From: Streptomyces ruber
GTDB lineage: Bacteria; Actinomycetota; Actinomycetes; Streptomycetales; Streptomycetaceae
DNA: 64,000 nucleotides
Direction: 5' to 3'
NCBI RefSeq assembly: GCF_014648075.1
Contig: NZ_BMQK01000018.1
Location: forward strand, 79,377 to 143,376
The translations under genes and the position numbers were made by a program. Below, piece by piece: positions 33,553 to 40,771 of the stretch. Below the pieces are notes generated by a model, which did not search any database, was not told where the DNA came from, and was given only the letters and a program-made list of their open reading frames with translations. Every line of letters starts with the position of its first letter. Within the stretch, counting starts at the first letter, position 1.

Positions 33553-35118
33553 CTACCCGGCGTACGTCTCGAACTCGGCGACCCTCGGCGTGCCGGAAGA
33601 GCCGGTGATCTCGAAGGTGACCTTGCGCAGCGAGGTGCTCGGGAAGGTGATGACCCCCGCCCCGCTGCCGGACTTCAGGACGGCACCGGTGTCGGCGTTG
33701 AGGACCCGGTAGGACCCGATGGCGCCCGTGGAGCCCGATGCCTCCCGAATGTTGATCTTGGAGACGGTCCTGGCGGAGCTCCACTTGACCGAGACGGAAC
33801 CGGTGGAGCCGGCCGGCGACCAGGAGGTGCCCATGTCACCGTCGCGCACGTTGCCGTAGCTGGTCCCGCTCGCCTTGCTGGATCCGTCGGCGTCCGCCCC
33901 GATGCTCAGGTTGGTCCCGGTGGGCGGGTCGGTGGGGCCGGGCGGGTCCGTGGGTCCCGGTGGGTCGGTGGGTCCCGGCGGGTCGGTGGGACCCGGGTCC
34001 GGGGTCTGCGGAGTGCAGCTGCCGTCCGACACCTTCAGGCCCTTGTTGGCGCCCGCCGTCTGGCTCACGACGCTCGGCACGCAGCTCGCGCCGTCGAGGC
34101 TGTACGAGTACGGGATGCTCACCGTGGTGTTCGACTGCGGGTTCGGTCCGGCGGGCTGGTTGTCGCCGCTGCGGCTGGACCAGGTCACGTTGTCGAAGGT
34201 GTTGCCGCCGACCTGCCAGTAGCCGGCCTCGGAGGTGTAGAAGGTGCCGAGGACGTCCTTCGAGTCCTCGAAGTAGTTGTTGTCCACCTTGGCGCGGGCC
34301 CCGGCACGGGAGTTGATGCCCGACTCGTTGATGCGCGTGTAGTGGTTGTTGTAGATGTGGGCGATGCCGCCGCGCAGCAGGGGCACCCGGGAGTCGAGGT
34401 TCTCGTACTTGTTGTGGTGGTACGTGATGTAACCGTTGGACCGGTCGCTCTCGCTGGAGCCGACGAGGCCGCCGCGGCCGGAGTTGCGCAGGACGCTGTA
34501 GGACAGGGTCACGTACTGCGTGTTGTCCTTCATGTCGAAGAGGCCGTCGTAGCCCTCCGACTCGCCGCCGGACGCCTCCAGGGTGACGTGGTCGACCCAG
34601 ACGTTGCGGACGTCGCTCTCCATGCCGATGGCGTCGCCGCCGTTGGAGGTGGGCGAGCCCGACTTCTTGACGTTCCTGACGGTCACGTTCTGGATGATGA
34701 TGTTGCTCGACTCGCGGATGTGGATGCCGAGCTGGTCGAACGTGGCCCCGTTGCCGACACCGACGAGCGTGACGTTGCTGATCTGCTTGAGCTCGATCAC
34801 ACCGGCGGCGGTGTTGCAGCTGTTCCCGGAGACCTTGCTGGTGTTGCCGTGGTTGATGGTGCCCTCGACCTGGATGATGATCGGGGTGCTGCTGCTGGCC
34901 CGGTTGCACAGGGCCGTGTGGATCGCGGTTCCCGTGGTGGCCCGTACGGTCTGGCCGCCCGCGCCGCCGGTGGTACCGCCGTTCTGGGTCGCGTACCCGG
35001 TGGCGCTTCCGGTCGCCGCCGCTGCCTCTTCGGGCATCGACAGCGCCACGCCGGCCCCGGCCGCTAGGGCCATCGTGGCCAGCGCCGCCTGGAGTCGCCG
35101 CGCGACTGGTCGTCTCAT
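33553..35118 (-). CDS. Secreted pectate lyase, PL1, with C-terminal binding-type module
   Basis: The 521-residue protein has a Sec signal (RRLQAALATMALAAGAGVALS, ending near AAAA). The PL1 parallel beta-helix (about 35-345) has the family motifs VWVDHVTLEA, YDGLFDMKD, YHHNKYENLDSRVPLLRGG and HIYNNHYTR. A linker of four near-identical PGPTDPP units follows (21-bp DNA repeats), then a discoidin-like (F5/8 type C) module of about 125 residues. It cleaves polygalacturonate by calcium-dependent beta-elimination. GAGGAG lies 6 bases before ATG 35118. A LacI-type operator and promoter are about 300 bases upstream. Confidence 0.93.
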   Translation of the reverse strand: MRRPVARRLQAALATMALAAGAGVALSMPEEAAAATGSATGYATQNGGTTGGAGGQTVRATTGTAIHTALCNRASSSTPIIIQVEGTINHGNTSKVSGNSCNTAAGVIELKQISNVTLVGVGNGATFDQLGIHIRESSNIIIQNVTVRNVKKSGSPTSNGGDAIGMESDVRNVWVDHVTLEASGGESEGYDGLFDMKDNTQYVTLSYSVLRNSGRGGLVGSSESDRSNGYITYHHNKYENLDSRVPLLRGGIAHIYNNHYTRINESGINSRAGARAKVDNNYFEDSKDVLGTFYTSEAGYWQVGGNTFDNVTWSSRSGDNQPAGPNPQSNTTVSIPYSYSLDGASCVPSVVSQTAGANKGLKVSDGSCTPQTPDPGPTDPPGPTDPPGPTDPPGPTDPPTGTNLSIGADADGSSKASGTSYGNVRDGDMGTSWSPAGSTGSVSVKWSSARTVSKINIREASGSTGAIGSYRVLNADTGAVLKSGSGAGVITFPSTSLRKVTFEITGSSGTPRVAEFETYAG

Positions 35119-35139
35119 CCTCGTCTCCTCTGCTGGGCT

Positions 35140-35176
35140 TGCGTGTGCGTGTGCGTGTGCGTGCGTGTGTGTGCGT
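35140..35176. repeat. 37-bp alternating purine-pyrimidine tract (TG/CG)
   Basis: Built of TGTGCG and TGCG steps, this tract alternates purine and pyrimidine without a break for 37 bases, and looser GT-rich sequence runs on to about 35222. Such DNA can adopt the Z form and slips easily. It lies 22 bases before the pectate lyase start, in its transcribed leader. Confidence 0.8.
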
Positions 35177-35413
35177 TGTGTCTGTCTGTACTTGCGTGCG
35201 CGTGTGCCTGTCGCGTGTGTCTCCGCCCGCCCCGAGCCATGTCGTGGTCATGTGTCATGGTCATGTCACTACAAACGGCAAGGGGTGGAGCATGCGCGGC
35301 GACGGCGAGGCGTATCGGGGTGGAGCTCCGCTCCGACCGGAGGCGGCTCTTGCTGTGCGACGCCGTGGCAGGCGTCGCGAGGGGCGCCTCCGCCGGACGG
35401 TCCCAGCGCACCG

Positions 35414-35427
35414 GGAAAGCGCTTTCC
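35414..35427. promoter_or_regulatory. Palindromic LacI-type operator of the pectate lyase
   Basis: GGAAAGCGCTTTCC is a perfect 14-bp palindrome with the central CG usual for LacI-family sites. It starts just downstream of a minus-strand -10 (TATTCT, 35435-35440), so it would cover the start of transcription. Confidence 0.65.
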
Positions 35428-35434
35428 GTTCGCG

Positions 35435-35464
35435 AGAATAGGGTGGCGCCGCTCACACTGACAA
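35435..35464 (-). promoter_or_regulatory. Pectate lyase promoter
   Basis: On the minus strand TTGTCA (35459-35464) and TATTCT (35435-35440) are separated by 18 bases, a good match to a housekeeping promoter. The predicted start near 35428 falls at the edge of the operator. The next downstream gene on this strand is the pectate lyase. Confidence 0.6.
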
Positions 35465-35567
35465 GGCTCCGTGCAAGCGGAAAATCATCGGTGAGCGCTC
35501 ACCCGCGAGGCCCCGGCCGCCCCGGGGCGGGGTCGGCCGGGCCGGCCGGAGAGGTGAGCGGCGGGCG

Positions 35568-35996
35568 TCAGCTACGCGTCTCGCGCGACTGCTCGCCCTG
35601 CCCGGTGCTCCGTTCCCGCTCCTCCTGCTGCTTCTTCTCCTTCAGGCGGGCCGCTTCCTTCCGCACCTCGGCCTGGGTGGCCCGCTCCCGCCGGAGCCAC
35701 TCGGGCTCCTCCTGCTTCAGCGCGTCGATCTGTTCCGTGGTGAGCGGCTCGGTGATCCCGCCGCGGGCGAGGCCCGCGATGGAGACGCCCAGCCTGGCGG
35801 CGACCACCGGACGGGGGTGCGGGCCGTTGCGTCGCAGTTCGCGCAGCCACTCCGGCGGGTCGGTCTGCAGCGCGTTCAGCTCGGCGCGCGAGACGACACC
35901 CTCCCGGAACTCGGCGGGGGTGGCTTCGAGGTACACACCCAGCTTCTTCGCCGCGGTCGCGGGCTTCATCGTCTGGGTGGTCTGGTGCGACGTCAT
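35568..35996 (-). CDS. DUF5997-type protein with an internal duplication
   Basis: The 142-residue cytosolic protein consists of two similar halves of about 45 residues. Each has the pattern A-x-x-LGV, then a helix, then an ALQ/ALK helix and PEWLR (first AAKKLGVYLEATP to PEWLRELR; second VAARLGVSIAGLA to PEWLRRER). A Glu/Arg/Lys-rich tail follows. I recall this as the DUF5997 family. The helical repeats could be HTH-like, which is inference. ATG 35996 is supported by TACCCT 7 bases upstream; ATG 36017 is in frame but lies beyond that element. It diverges from a LysR-type effector-domain gene, a pairing that suggests joint function. Confidence 0.78.
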   Translation of the reverse strand: MTSHQTTQTMKPATAAKKLGVYLEATPAEFREGVVSRAELNALQTDPPEWLRELRRNGPHPRPVVAARLGVSIAGLARGGITEPLTTEQIDALKQEEPEWLRRERATQAEVRKEAARLKEKKQQEERERSTGQGEQSRETRS

Positions 35997-36003
35997 GCCG
36001 TCA

Positions 36004-36057
36004 AGGGTATCGAGCATGTGAACCAGCTCCGACCACCGCCGACACGCCCGGTAACCT
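36004..36057. promoter_or_regulatory. Back-to-back leaderless promoters of the DUF5997/LysR-like pair
   Basis: Minus strand TACCCT (36004-36009) lies 7 bases before ATG 35996. Plus strand TAACCT (36052-36057) lies 6 bases before GTG 36064. Neither start has a ribosome-binding site, so both transcripts are probably leaderless, and their upstream regions share about 42 bases. Confidence 0.45.
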
Positions 36058-36063
36058 GGCGGA

Positions 36064-36876
36064 GTGACTGGCTCGGAAGTGTCCCCTTCGTTCCGGCTCG
36101 CGTACGTTCCGGGAGTGACACCCAGTAAGTGGGTGCGGATCTGGAACGAGCGGCTGCCCGACGTGCCCCTGCAGCTCCTCGCGGTGTCCGCCGCCGAGGC
36201 GGGTGACGTGCTGCGGGACGGCGGTGCCGACGCGGGTCTGGTCCGGCTGCCGGTCGACCGTACGGTCCTCAGCGCGATCCCGCTCTACACCGAGACCACG
36301 GTCGTCGTCATCCCGAAGGACCACGTCGTGGCGGCGGTCGAGGAGGTTTCCGCCGAGGACCTCGCCGACGAGATCGTGCTGCACCCCCTGGACGACGTCC
36401 TGGACTGGGAGCGCCCGCCGGGCCTGCCCGCCTTCGAGCGTCCGGCCACGACGGCCGACGCCGTCGAACTGGTGGCGGCGGGCATCGGGCTCCTGGTGGT
36501 CCCGCAGTCGCTCGCCCGCCTGCACCACCGCAAGGACCTGACCTACCGGACGGTCACGGACGCCCCTCAGTCGGGCGTCGCCCTGTCCTGGCCGGAGGAT
36601 GCCACCACCGACCTGGTGGAGGACTTCATCGGCATCGTCCGCGGGCGGACCGTCAACAGCACCCGGGGCCGGCAGCAGCCCGCCGCACAGTCCAAGCCCG
36701 CGGCCAAGGCCGCGCGCTCCACGGCGGGTGGCGGCGCGCAGCGCAAACCGGCGGCCGGCAGGTCGTCCTCGTCCGGGAAGACCCGGCGGAGCGCTTCCGG
36801 CGGCGGATCCGGCGGCTCGGGCGGCTCCGGTGGGTCCCGGAGCGGTCGGCGGGGGAAGCCGCGGCGGCGGTCGTAG
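36064..36876 (+). CDS. LysR-type effector-binding domain protein without HTH
   Basis: The 270-residue protein starts directly with a LysR substrate-binding fold (FRLAYVPGVTPSKWVRIWNE, VDRTVLSAIPLYTETTVVVIPKDH, VELVAAGIGLLVVPQSLAR, about residues 10-200). No N-terminal winged HTH is present. A Lys/Arg/Gly/Ser-rich disordered tail of about 70 residues follows, ending in a GGSGGSGGS run and RRGKPRRRS. The basic tail could bind DNA or RNA non-specifically. The divergent DUF5997 gene may supply the specific DNA-binding part. GTG 36064 is supported by the -10 element and by the domain boundary. Confidence 0.8.
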   Translation: MTGSEVSPSFRLAYVPGVTPSKWVRIWNERLPDVPLQLLAVSAAEAGDVLRDGGADAGLVRLPVDRTVLSAIPLYTETTVVVIPKDHVVAAVEEVSAEDLADEIVLHPLDDVLDWERPPGLPAFERPATTADAVELVAAGIGLLVVPQSLARLHHRKDLTYRTVTDAPQSGVALSWPEDATTDLVEDFIGIVRGRTVNSTRGRQQPAAQSKPAAKAARSTAGGGAQRKPAAGRSSSSGKTRRSASGGGSGGSGGSGGSRSGRRGKPRRRS

Positions 36877-37244
36877 GCCGTGGGCGGGCGCAGGCCGTAG
36901 GTCTCGGGCAGTGGCCGTCGCCGTCTCGGACCGCTTCGGGGGCCGCACCCCGAGCGGTGGACCGCCGATGCCGGCGCCGCCGCACACAACGACTTTTTCG
37001 AGGACGACGAGGGCCGCTCCGGGCGACGCTCTTCCGCAACCCGGTCGCCGGCCACTGGCGCGCCCGTCGCGCGTCGCCGATGCCGCCGTGCCCGGTGTCG
37101 TACGGGTCGAGTGGACCGGCCCGCAGGGCGACCGGCTGTGCGTACGGCGCGCCGGGACGAGTGATCGTCGCACGAACGCGACCGGCGGATCGGCCGACCC
37201 GACCACCCGGTTCCGGCGCCCGGTGACCAGAACCGTTCCGCCCG
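36877..37244. other. Intergenic region with no recognisable gene
   Basis: This 368-base gap has short open frames on both strands, but none gives a recognisable protein or normal Streptomyces codon usage. I see no clear promoter, operator or terminator. Confidence 0.5.
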
Positions 37245-38375
37245 ATGACTCGTCCTGAGGACGAGGAAGCCGGACGGGAAGCCAGAACGGAGCGGGCGCG
37301 GGTGACCAGAGAAGTGATGCCGACGGTGAGGGCGGCGTTCCGGCGGGCGTGGCGGCGAACGAGGCGGCGGGCCCCGGGCGCCGGGGCGCGGGGCGGAGCG
37401 CGGAACGGGGCGCGGAACAGGGCGCGGAGCCGGTCGGTGTGGACGCGGGGGCGGGTGCTCGCCGCCCTCGCGGTCCTGACGGCCGGGCTGCTGCTGTTCC
37501 ACCGGGCCGTGCCCGACTCCGTGGGCGGCATCTCCCTGGGGGGTGCGGGGAGTCTGCTGGAATCGTTCCTCCCGTGGCTCGGCCTGGTGGCCGTGGTCCT
37601 GCTCGTCCTGGCGCTGCTGCGCCGTTCGGTCACCGCGCTGGTGGCGCTGCTGCTGCCGATGGCCGCCTGGACGTGGCTCTTCGGCGGGCTGCTCCGGCCG
37701 GCGGAGCGGCCCGGTCCGCACGACCTGCTCGTGGTCCAGCACAACGTCAGCGACGAGAACACCGACCCGGCGGGCACGGCCCGCGCCCTGGCCGGGGCCG
37801 GACCCGACCTCATCGCGCTGCAGGAACTGGTGCCTCCCGCGCTGACGGAGTACGAGCGGACCCTCGCCCCGGACTACCCGTACCACGAGGTCCGGGGCAC
37901 CGTCGGGCTCTGGTCCAGACACCCGCTCACCGGCACCCGGCCGCTGGACATCAAGCCCCGTGACATCACGGAGCCCTGGAGCCGCGGGCTGCGAACCGTG
38001 GTCCGCACGCCGCACGGCGAGGTCGCGGCGTACGTCGCGCACCTGCCCTCCATCCGCGTCGGGACCAGCGGCCTGGCGTCCTCCCGGCGCGACGAGAGCG
38101 CGGAACTGCTGGGCCGTGCCGTCGCCGCCGAGCCGGTGCGGACGGTGATCCTGCTGGGCGACCTGAACGGCACGGTCGACGACCGCGGGCTGGCCCCGCT
38201 GACCTCACGGCTGAACACGGCGGAACGCGGCGTCGCCCTCAGCTTCCCCGCCGCCTTCCCGCTGGCCCGGATCGACCAGGTCATGGCCCGCTCGGCGGCC
38301 GTCACCCACATCCGCACCCTGCCCGCCACCGGCAGCGACCACCTGCCGGTCGCCGCCCGCGTCGCACCCGGCTGA
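37245..38375 (+). CDS. Membrane-anchored endonuclease/exonuclease/phosphatase (EEP) family protein
   Basis: The 376-residue protein has an Arg/Ala-rich cytoplasmic N-terminus, three membrane helices (about 70-90, 105-125, 130-150) and an external EEP domain with catalytic motifs QHNVSDENTD, DLIALQELVP, LLGDLNGTVDDRG and GSDHLPVAARV. The domain family includes nucleases and phospholipid or inositol phosphate phosphatases. Placement outside the membrane suggests hydrolysis of extracellular nucleic acid or lipid. The start is uncertain: ATG 37245 lacks a clear binding site, and GTG 37302 or ATG 37317 are possible. Confidence 0.8.
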   Translation: MTRPEDEEAGREARTERARVTREVMPTVRAAFRRAWRRTRRRAPGAGARGGARNGARNRARSRSVWTRGRVLAALAVLTAGLLLFHRAVPDSVGGISLGGAGSLLESFLPWLGLVAVVLLVLALLRRSVTALVALLLPMAAWTWLFGGLLRPAERPGPHDLLVVQHNVSDENTDPAGTARALAGAGPDLIALQELVPPALTEYERTLAPDYPYHEVRGTVGLWSRHPLTGTRPLDIKPRDITEPWSRGLRTVVRTPHGEVAAYVAHLPSIRVGTSGLASSRRDESAELLGRAVAAEPVRTVILLGDLNGTVDDRGLAPLTSRLNTAERGVALSFPAAFPLARIDQVMARSAAVTHIRTLPATGSDHLPVAARVAPG

Positions 38376-38384
38376 CGAGCCCGC

Positions 38385-38491
38385 CCCGAACGGCCACCCG
38401 ACCCGAACGGCCACCCGCCCCGACCGCCCACCGGAACCGGCCACCGCGACCGACCCAAGTACCGGAACCGGCCACCGCGACCGACCCGAGT
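38385..38491. repeat. Direct repeats before the DUF350 gene, including a 31-bp pair
   Basis: A 31-bp unit beginning ACCGGAACCGGCCACCG occurs at 38430-38460 and again directly after at 38461-38491, with one base different (CCCAAGT against CCCGAGT). Just upstream, CCCGAACGGCCACCCG occurs twice in tandem (38385-38417). The 219-base gap holds no gene. Confidence 0.8.
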
Positions 38492-38594
38492 AACTGACCA
38501 CCGGCTCCGATCAGCAGATGAACGAGTGCGCTACATTGCGGATCGCCTTGACCGCGATCATCCTGATCCCTCACGCTACGGAGCCGGCCACCTC

Positions 38595-39017
38595 ATGAGC
38601 GACATCGTCAACGGACTCGGCAGAGCCACCGCCTACGGCGGTGTGGGCCTGGTCCTGCTGGTCCTCGGTATCTTCCTGGTCGACCTGCTGACCCCCGGAA
38701 AGCTCGGCCGGCAGATCTGGCAGGAGCGCAACCGCAACGCCGCCGTGGTGCTCAGTTCGGCGCTGCTCGGTATCGGCGGCATCGTCTTCACCTCCATCTG
38801 GACGACGTACGAGGACTTCGGCAAGGGGCTGCTGTCGACCGCGCTGTTCGGGCTGCTGGGACTGGTGATGATGGCCGTGGCGTTCCTGGTGGTCGATCTG
38901 GTGACGCCCGGGCGCCTGGGCGCGACGCTGGTCGAACAGGAGCCGCACCCCGCGGTCTGGGTGACGGCGTCCTGCAACCTCGCGGTGTCCGCGATCATCT
39001 CGGCGTCCATAGCCTGA
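38595..39017 (+). CDS. DUF350-family small membrane protein
   Basis: The 140-residue protein has four hydrophobic helices in two similar halves: VGLVLLVLGIFLVDLLTPGKLG, and LVMMAVAFLVVDLVTPGRLG in the second. The repeated VDL-x-TPG-x-LG motif is typical of DUF350 proteins, membrane proteins of unknown function. ATG 38595 was chosen for the start of the conserved region; no strong binding site is seen. It converges on the WGR gene with a 35-base gap. Confidence 0.82.
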   Translation: MSDIVNGLGRATAYGGVGLVLLVLGIFLVDLLTPGKLGRQIWQERNRNAAVVLSSALLGIGGIVFTSIWTTYEDFGKGLLSTALFGLLGLVMMAVAFLVVDLVTPGRLGATLVEQEPHPAVWVTASCNLAVSAIISASIA

Positions 39018-39052
39018 CACCCCGTCAGCCCCGAGTCCGGCGGATCAGAGGG

Positions 39053-40504
39053 TCACACCAGCCTCCTGATGTCACCGCGGACCCGGTAGAAACCGCCCGA
39101 CGCGGGGTGCAGCGCGTCGACGACGTACCGGGCGCCCGGTTCCCGTATCGCGCGCGGGAACTGGACGTTCCACGACCGGTCGTAGCCGTCCGACACCACA
39201 TGGATCCGCGTGCGGCCGCCCTCCTGCACGCACTCCACGACCACCGAACCGGCGGGCACGGAGGCCACGGACGTGACGGAGGTGGCGGCCGTGACCGGGG
39301 TGTACGTGGGCACCTCGGCCGCGGCGGCGAGCTTGATGTCGCGGGCGACCGGCACCGACCCCTGCTGGGCGGCCGTCACCGCCGCCTCGCTCGCGTCCAC
39401 GCACACCAGGGAACCGTCGGTGGTGACCAGGTAGAGCCGTTCGTCGCGGTACTGCATCGACAGCGCGGAACCACCGCCGCCCGTACCGAGCTTCCACAGT
39501 CTCGTGCCGTCCCGGTCGAAGCAGTACACCGAGGAGGCGGAGTCCCCCGCGAAGACGAACCGCCCGCCGGGGGAGGTGGCGCACGAGTACACCGGGCTGT
39601 CGCACTGGTACGCCGCCTCGACGGCGCCGGTCGCCTTCGACAGCCGCTGCACCACGCGGTGCGAGGTCCCCGCGTACACCGCGTCGTCCTCCTGCCAGCC
39701 GAAGAGCACGCCGCCCTGGGTGGGCGTGTGCCACAACTCGGTGCCGCCGTCGGGGGAGTGGGCCGTCACGCCGCCCGAGTGCCCGTGGTACACGGCCCGG
39801 TCGTCGGCCCGCACCATCCAGGCGTGCGCGCCGCGCCCGCCGCGCGCCCACTGATGCTCGTCCTCGTGGTCGATGACGGTGAGCCGCCCGTCCCGGTCCG
39901 CGACGTTCAGCACGCCCTCGTGGATGTCGAGCCAGAAGATGTCCACGTCCGCGGCGATGTCGTAGGCGGCGAACGGCAGCTTGGACGACAGGTCGTACAC
40001 CCGCCCGTCGTCGCAGCCGGCGTAGATCCAGAAGTCGTCGGCGACAAGGCATTTCACCCCGTCCGGCAGCTGATACCGGGCGAGCACCTCACCGCCGTGC
40101 GCGAGCGTGTAGACGTCCCCGGCCTGGTTCCCCACCCAGCACCGCTCGTCGTCGATGTGGATGCCGAACGCCGCGGATCCCGTACGGAACCGCCACAGCA
40201 CCGGAGCGACGGCGCGGGCCGTGGACGGCGCGGAGGCCACCTGACGACGCGTCACCGCACGCGGCGCGCGCTGCCCCTGCACAGCGGGCGCGTACCCCTT
40301 GCGCACCTTCTCGCCTATCTTCTTGGCGGCCGCGGCCTGTGCCTTCTCGACGCTGGGAAAGGACGACGTCGTGGTCTGCCCGGCGGCGCCGATCCGTCCG
40401 TAACGGATGGACACGACCTGCCCCTGGACGGTCACCTCGTAGAACTTGTGCGCGCCCCCGCCGTCCTGCGACAGCTCCAGATACGTCTTCGATGTCGTCG
40501 ACAT
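39053..40504 (-). CDS. WGR-domain protein with beta-propeller repeats
   Basis: The 483-residue cytosolic protein opens with a WGR-like domain (KTYLELSQDGGGAHKFYEVT, SIRYGRIGAAGQ, to about residue 75), found in PARPs and bacterial nucleic-acid-linked proteins. A Gln/Ala/Arg-rich linker follows, then a PQQ/WD-like beta-propeller (VLWRFRTGSAAFGIHID, then repeated blades such as WIYAGCDDGRVYDL and YAGTSHRVVQRL). It probably acts as a binding scaffold. ATG 40504 matches the domain start; the frame extends upstream with Arg-rich, non-coding-like sequence. Confidence 0.85.
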   Translation of the reverse strand: MSTTSKTYLELSQDGGGAHKFYEVTVQGQVVSIRYGRIGAAGQTTTSSFPSVEKAQAAAAKKIGEKVRKGYAPAVQGQRAPRAVTRRQVASAPSTARAVAPVLWRFRTGSAAFGIHIDDERCWVGNQAGDVYTLAHGGEVLARYQLPDGVKCLVADDFWIYAGCDDGRVYDLSSKLPFAAYDIAADVDIFWLDIHEGVLNVADRDGRLTVIDHEDEHQWARGGRGAHAWMVRADDRAVYHGHSGGVTAHSPDGGTELWHTPTQGGVLFGWQEDDAVYAGTSHRVVQRLSKATGAVEAAYQCDSPVYSCATSPGGRFVFAGDSASSVYCFDRDGTRLWKLGTGGGGSALSMQYRDERLYLVTTDGSLVCVDASEAAVTAAQQGSVPVARDIKLAAAAEVPTYTPVTAATSVTSVASVPAGSVVVECVQEGGRTRIHVVSDGYDRSWNVQFPRAIREPGARYVVDALHPASGGFYRVRGDIRRLV

Positions 40505-40771
40505 GGCAGACAGACCTCTCCCCAGGTCAGGGCCTGCGGCGTGTTCCGCGGGTCCCATTGCCTGAACCGTAGAGGGGGGCACTGACAGTCGGTCCGGCGC
40601 TCCGCCGTGGGGCGTTCGGGGCCGACGCCGACGAAGGCGCCGACGACACACCGTAGGTATCCTTGATCGCATCGTCATCGCGGCCCGACGGGCTTCCGCT
40701 CCACTCCGGTGGAGTCTCGAAGGACACGCCCCCACCCGCACGAGTCACTTCGTGCTGCCTGGGGGAAGTCC

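Larger units (their letters stand above)
35119..35567. other. Long leader and control region of the pectate lyase
   Basis: From right to left this 449-base region holds a minus-strand promoter (about 35435-35464), a palindromic operator (35414-35427), a leader of about 310 bases with repeated GTCATG motifs (35237-35270), and a GT-rich alternating tract next to the start codon. No protein gene is seen. The leader is unusually long for Streptomyces. Confidence 0.55.

Noticed and set aside
35140..35222. Coding potential in the GT-rich tract (Cys/Val-rich frames)
   Set aside because: The translations are simple repeats of Cys, Val and Arg produced by the microsatellite.
36957..37226. Short open frames in the 36877-37244 gap
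   Set aside because: They have no ribosome-binding site, no recognisable domain, and composition typical of random high-GC frames.
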